NCBI GenBank assembly: GCA_029558535.1 | Contig: JAKQEK010000355.1 | Location: 1-39,982 of the forward strand | Source: Bacteroidota bacterium | GTDB lineage: Bacteria > Bacteroidota > Bacteroidia > Bacteroidales > ML635J-15 | DNA length: 39,982 bases | Direction: 5' to 3' | Part shown: positions 39,844-39,982 of the stretch, in pieces | Layout: every line of letters starts with the position of its first letter | Position numbering within the stretch: position 1 is the stretch's first letter | Position numbers and translations under genes: made by a program | The notes under the pieces: generated by a model | What the model was told of the DNA's origin: nothing | Database searches by the model: none | What the model saw: the letters and a program-made list of their open reading frames with translations, nothing else

Positions 39844-39982
39844 TTATCTCAATTCGCCAATTCCAAAGGTCTGAAGACCATCGCAGAAAATTCTACCATA
39901 GTAACGGTTAAGAACCATTTTCTTTGCATAACGAGTCATGATACCACGAATCGGTGTGAAATCGAATGGGTTATACATTACA
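39844..39982 (-). CDS. C-terminal end of a virion protein, possibly major capsid (partial)
   Basis: The last ~45 residues of a leftward gene cut by the right window edge: MYNPFDFTPIRGIMTRYAKK then MVLNRYYGRIFCDGLQTFGI and a final GELR. The FxP-x-G-x-x-TRYA pattern followed by strands recalls the C-terminus of gp23-like major capsid proteins, where a P-domain strand ends with TRYA or TRYG. Its position upstream of the gp13-like neck gene on the same strand supports a head gene. Too little is visible for certainty. Confidence 0.45.
   Translation of the reverse strand, partial: VMYNPFDFTPIRGIMTRYAKKMVLNRYYGRIFCDGLQTFGIGELR

Noticed and set aside
1..39982. tRNA genes, CRISPR arrays, insertion sequences, integrase or attachment sites
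   Set aside because: No cloverleaf with T-loop and CCA, no regularly spaced repeats, no transposase or integrase motifs were found by reading.

Overview
The window is AT-rich, densely packed and entirely viral: about 50 genes on both strands of a large contractile-tailed (T4-type myovirus) phage. A Bacteroidota host is indicated by three things. First, the early-type promoters have the Bacteroidota form (TTTG or TTG at -33, 19-20 bp, TAnnTTTG at -7). Second, one secreted phage protein ends in a type IX secretion (T9SS/Por) sorting domain, a system known only from this phylum. Third, Shine-Dalgarno sequences are largely absent. No tRNA, rRNA, CRISPR array, insertion sequence or integrase was seen.

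Layout. The leftward strand carries the T4-collinear head-neck-tail series, read from right to left: a possible capsid C-terminus (39844-39982, partial), gp13-like neck protein, P-loop nucleic-acid kinase, gp14-like neck protein, gp15-like terminator, sheath (gp18), tube (gp19), gp26-like chaperone with a -1 frameshift extension, tape measure, a nuclease, a 1145-residue baseplate protein with an OmpA-like domain, a gp53-like protein, then KilA-N and a partial glycosyltransferase. Rightward blocks are interleaved: 9856-13721 (HAD-like protein, two glycosyltransferases, gp55-like late sigma factor), 13767-17431 (zinc ribbon and baseplate genes including the OB-fold spike), 17452-18243 (RecB-like nuclease), 23041-27818 (large virion or fibre-like proteins), 28641-32676 (KTSC protein, dUTPase, thymidylate synthase and small genes) and 37260-39813 (UvrD-like helicase, lipoprotein, unknowns).

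Regulation. Two promoter classes separate the genes. Host-type promoters precede KilA-N, a non-coding RNA candidate, the RecB-like nuclease, the dUTPase/thymidylate synthase operon and a small lipoprotein. A second motif, AGTATTTATA read in the sense direction, lies 15-63 nt upstream of nearly every leftward structural unit and of three rightward structural genes. It is the likely late promoter, and the gp55-like sigma factor encoded at 12963-13721 is its likely reader. Its core is the reverse complement of the T4 late box TATAAATA.

Main points of interest: the late-promoter regulon; a programmed -1 frameshift (T TTT TTC) making a tail-assembly-chaperone fusion; a roughly 240-nt structured RNA with two possible pseudoknots, its own promoter and a terminator; a phage-encoded T9SS-type beta-helix protein; and a UvrD-like helicase broken by one in-frame TGA.
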